Part shown: one piece after another, positions 63,534 through 64,000 of the stretch
Layout: the number at the start of each line of letters is the position of its first letter
Position numbering within the stretch: the stretch's first letter is position 1
Assembly (NCBI GenBank): GCA_945901125.1
Contig: CAMDKD010000007.1
Location: 1 to 64,000, forward strand
DNA length: 64,000 nt
DNA from: Bordetella parapertussis
Lineage (GTDB): Bacteria > Pseudomonadota > Gammaproteobacteria > Burkholderiales > Burkholderiaceae_C
Direction of reading: 5' to 3'
The notes under the pieces: model-generated
Told to the model about the DNA's origin: nothing
The model's database searches: none
Seen by the model: the letters and a program-made list of their open reading frames with translations, nothing else
Program-made: the position numbers and the translations under genes

Positions 63534-64000
63534 ACTGACCATAGACCAACACATTGCGCATCTGGTACTGAACCGGCCGGATCTCTTGAATGCGCTTGAC
63601 ATGACCGTGTGGCGTGAACTCGATGAGGTGTTGCAACAACTTCACCAAGCCAATCAGGCGCGTGTACTCGTCATCAGCAGCACCGGGAAACATTTCAGTG
63701 CGGGCATGTCGCTGGAGGCTTTCGGTGAATCGGTCAGCATGGACGACCAAAGCGCCGAAGGACGCGCCGCCATCTTCGACATGCTGGGCGGGCTGCAAGC
63801 CACTTTCACACGCCTTGAAACTTTGCGCATGCCGGTCATCGTCGCCATCCAAGGCGGTTGCATAGGCGGCGCGGTAGACATGGTGACTGCGTGTTGCCTG
63901 CGTTACGCCAGCGCGGATGCTTTCTTTTGCATTCAGGAAATCAATATAGGCATGGTGGCAGATGTAGGCACTTTGCAGCGGCTGCCCAAGCTCATGCCCA
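63511..64000 (+). CDS. Enoyl-CoA hydratase/isomerase family protein, cut by the window edge
   Basis: From the ATG at 63511, 163 residues are visible. Crotonase hallmarks are IAHLVLNRPDLLNALDMTV, HFSAGMSLEAFG (oxyanion loop), VIVAIQGGCIGGAVDMVTACC and FCIQEINIGMVADVGTLQRL. The last segment, with Asp and Glu placements like dienoyl-CoA isomerases, suggests a delta3,5-delta2,4-dienoyl-CoA isomerase, but the C-terminus is outside the window. It overlaps dinB by 23 bases. Confidence 0.88.
   Translation, partial: MNKLTCFELTIDQHIAHLVLNRPDLLNALDMTVWRELDEVLQQLHQANQARVLVISSTGKHFSAGMSLEAFGESVSMDDQSAEGRAAIFDMLGGLQATFTRLETLRMPVIVAIQGGCIGGAVDMVTACCLRYASADAFFCIQEINIGMVADVGTLQRLPKLMP

Noticed and set aside
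1..64000. CRISPR arrays, tRNA or rRNA genes
   Set aside because: No regularly spaced repeats, tRNA T-loop/acceptor patterns or conserved rRNA segments were recognised on either strand by eye.

Overview
The window looks like a chromosomal segment of a betaproteobacterium, most likely of the order Burkholderiales. The evidence is gene order: asd-fimV-truA-trpFBA-accD, fabF-acpP-fabG-fabD-fabH-plsX-rpmF-yceD, lepA-lepB-rnc-era-recO-pdxJ-acpS-nagZ and hemC-hemD-hemX-hemY beside ppc and argH are all blocks typical of that group. Most of the sequence is compact housekeeping DNA with frequent 4-bp ATGA/TTGA overlaps, several TTG and GTG starts, and moderate-to-high GC. No rRNA, tRNA or CRISPR array was recognised.

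Layout. 1-2062: an AT-rich accessory edge with the N-terminus of an IS5-type transposase, two unrecognised exported proteins that share a C-terminal motif, and a 427-bp AT-rich gap. 2063-5455: gamma-glutamyltransferase, a DUF1330 protein and asd. 5527-11696: fimV, truA, the tryptophan genes trpFBA and accD. 11697-15244: a DUF4143 ATPase behind a 17-bp inverted repeat, a DUF3297 protein, lysS and a small CxxC protein. 15339-22761: a long leftward operon of translation, RNA processing, secretion and cofactor genes. 22807-22979: a candidate small RNA with its own promoter and terminator. 23231-31066: an HtrA-type protease and the fatty-acid/phospholipid synthesis operon. 31094-35580: maf, an RsmI-like methyltransferase, an S49 peptidase, a Rieske protein, gph and rluC. 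35581-38900: rne with a long structured leader and a terminator. 38907-45871: the heme genes hemCDXY and the anaplerotic ppc.

45868-49376 is an island between ppc and argH. It holds a FitAB-type toxin-antitoxin pair, a hipBA locus whose hipA is broken, an MGMT-like gene that begins where hipA stops, and a Phd/PIN pair. After argH and ndh comes a leftward PQQ-dehydrogenase cluster (52210-56312): a dehydrogenase with the Asp-x-Asp signature of lanthanide enzymes but without the usual adjacent cysteine pair, a small cytochrome c, a XoxJ-like periplasmic protein, an HExxH protein and a small secreted protein. The right end has an acyl-CoA synthetase, a BenE-type transporter, an FMN-dependent lactate dehydrogenase, an M48 lipoprotein metalloprotease with a beta-rich C-terminus, DNA polymerase IV, and a crotonase cut by the window edge.

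Working together: trpFBA, accD, the fab genes and plsX supply amino acids and lipids; hemCDXY, ndh, the cytochrome and the PQQ enzyme form a respiratory theme; lldD and the PQQ dehydrogenase suggest oxidation of small alcohols and hydroxy acids. Expected neighbours that are missing (rpoE-rseAB beside mucD, folC after accD, leuCDB before asd) suggest rearrangement or gene loss. The best candidates for new biology are the atypical PQQ-dehydrogenase cluster with an internal terminator, the candidate small RNA, the paired exported proteins at the left edge, and the M48 protein with a barrel-like tail.
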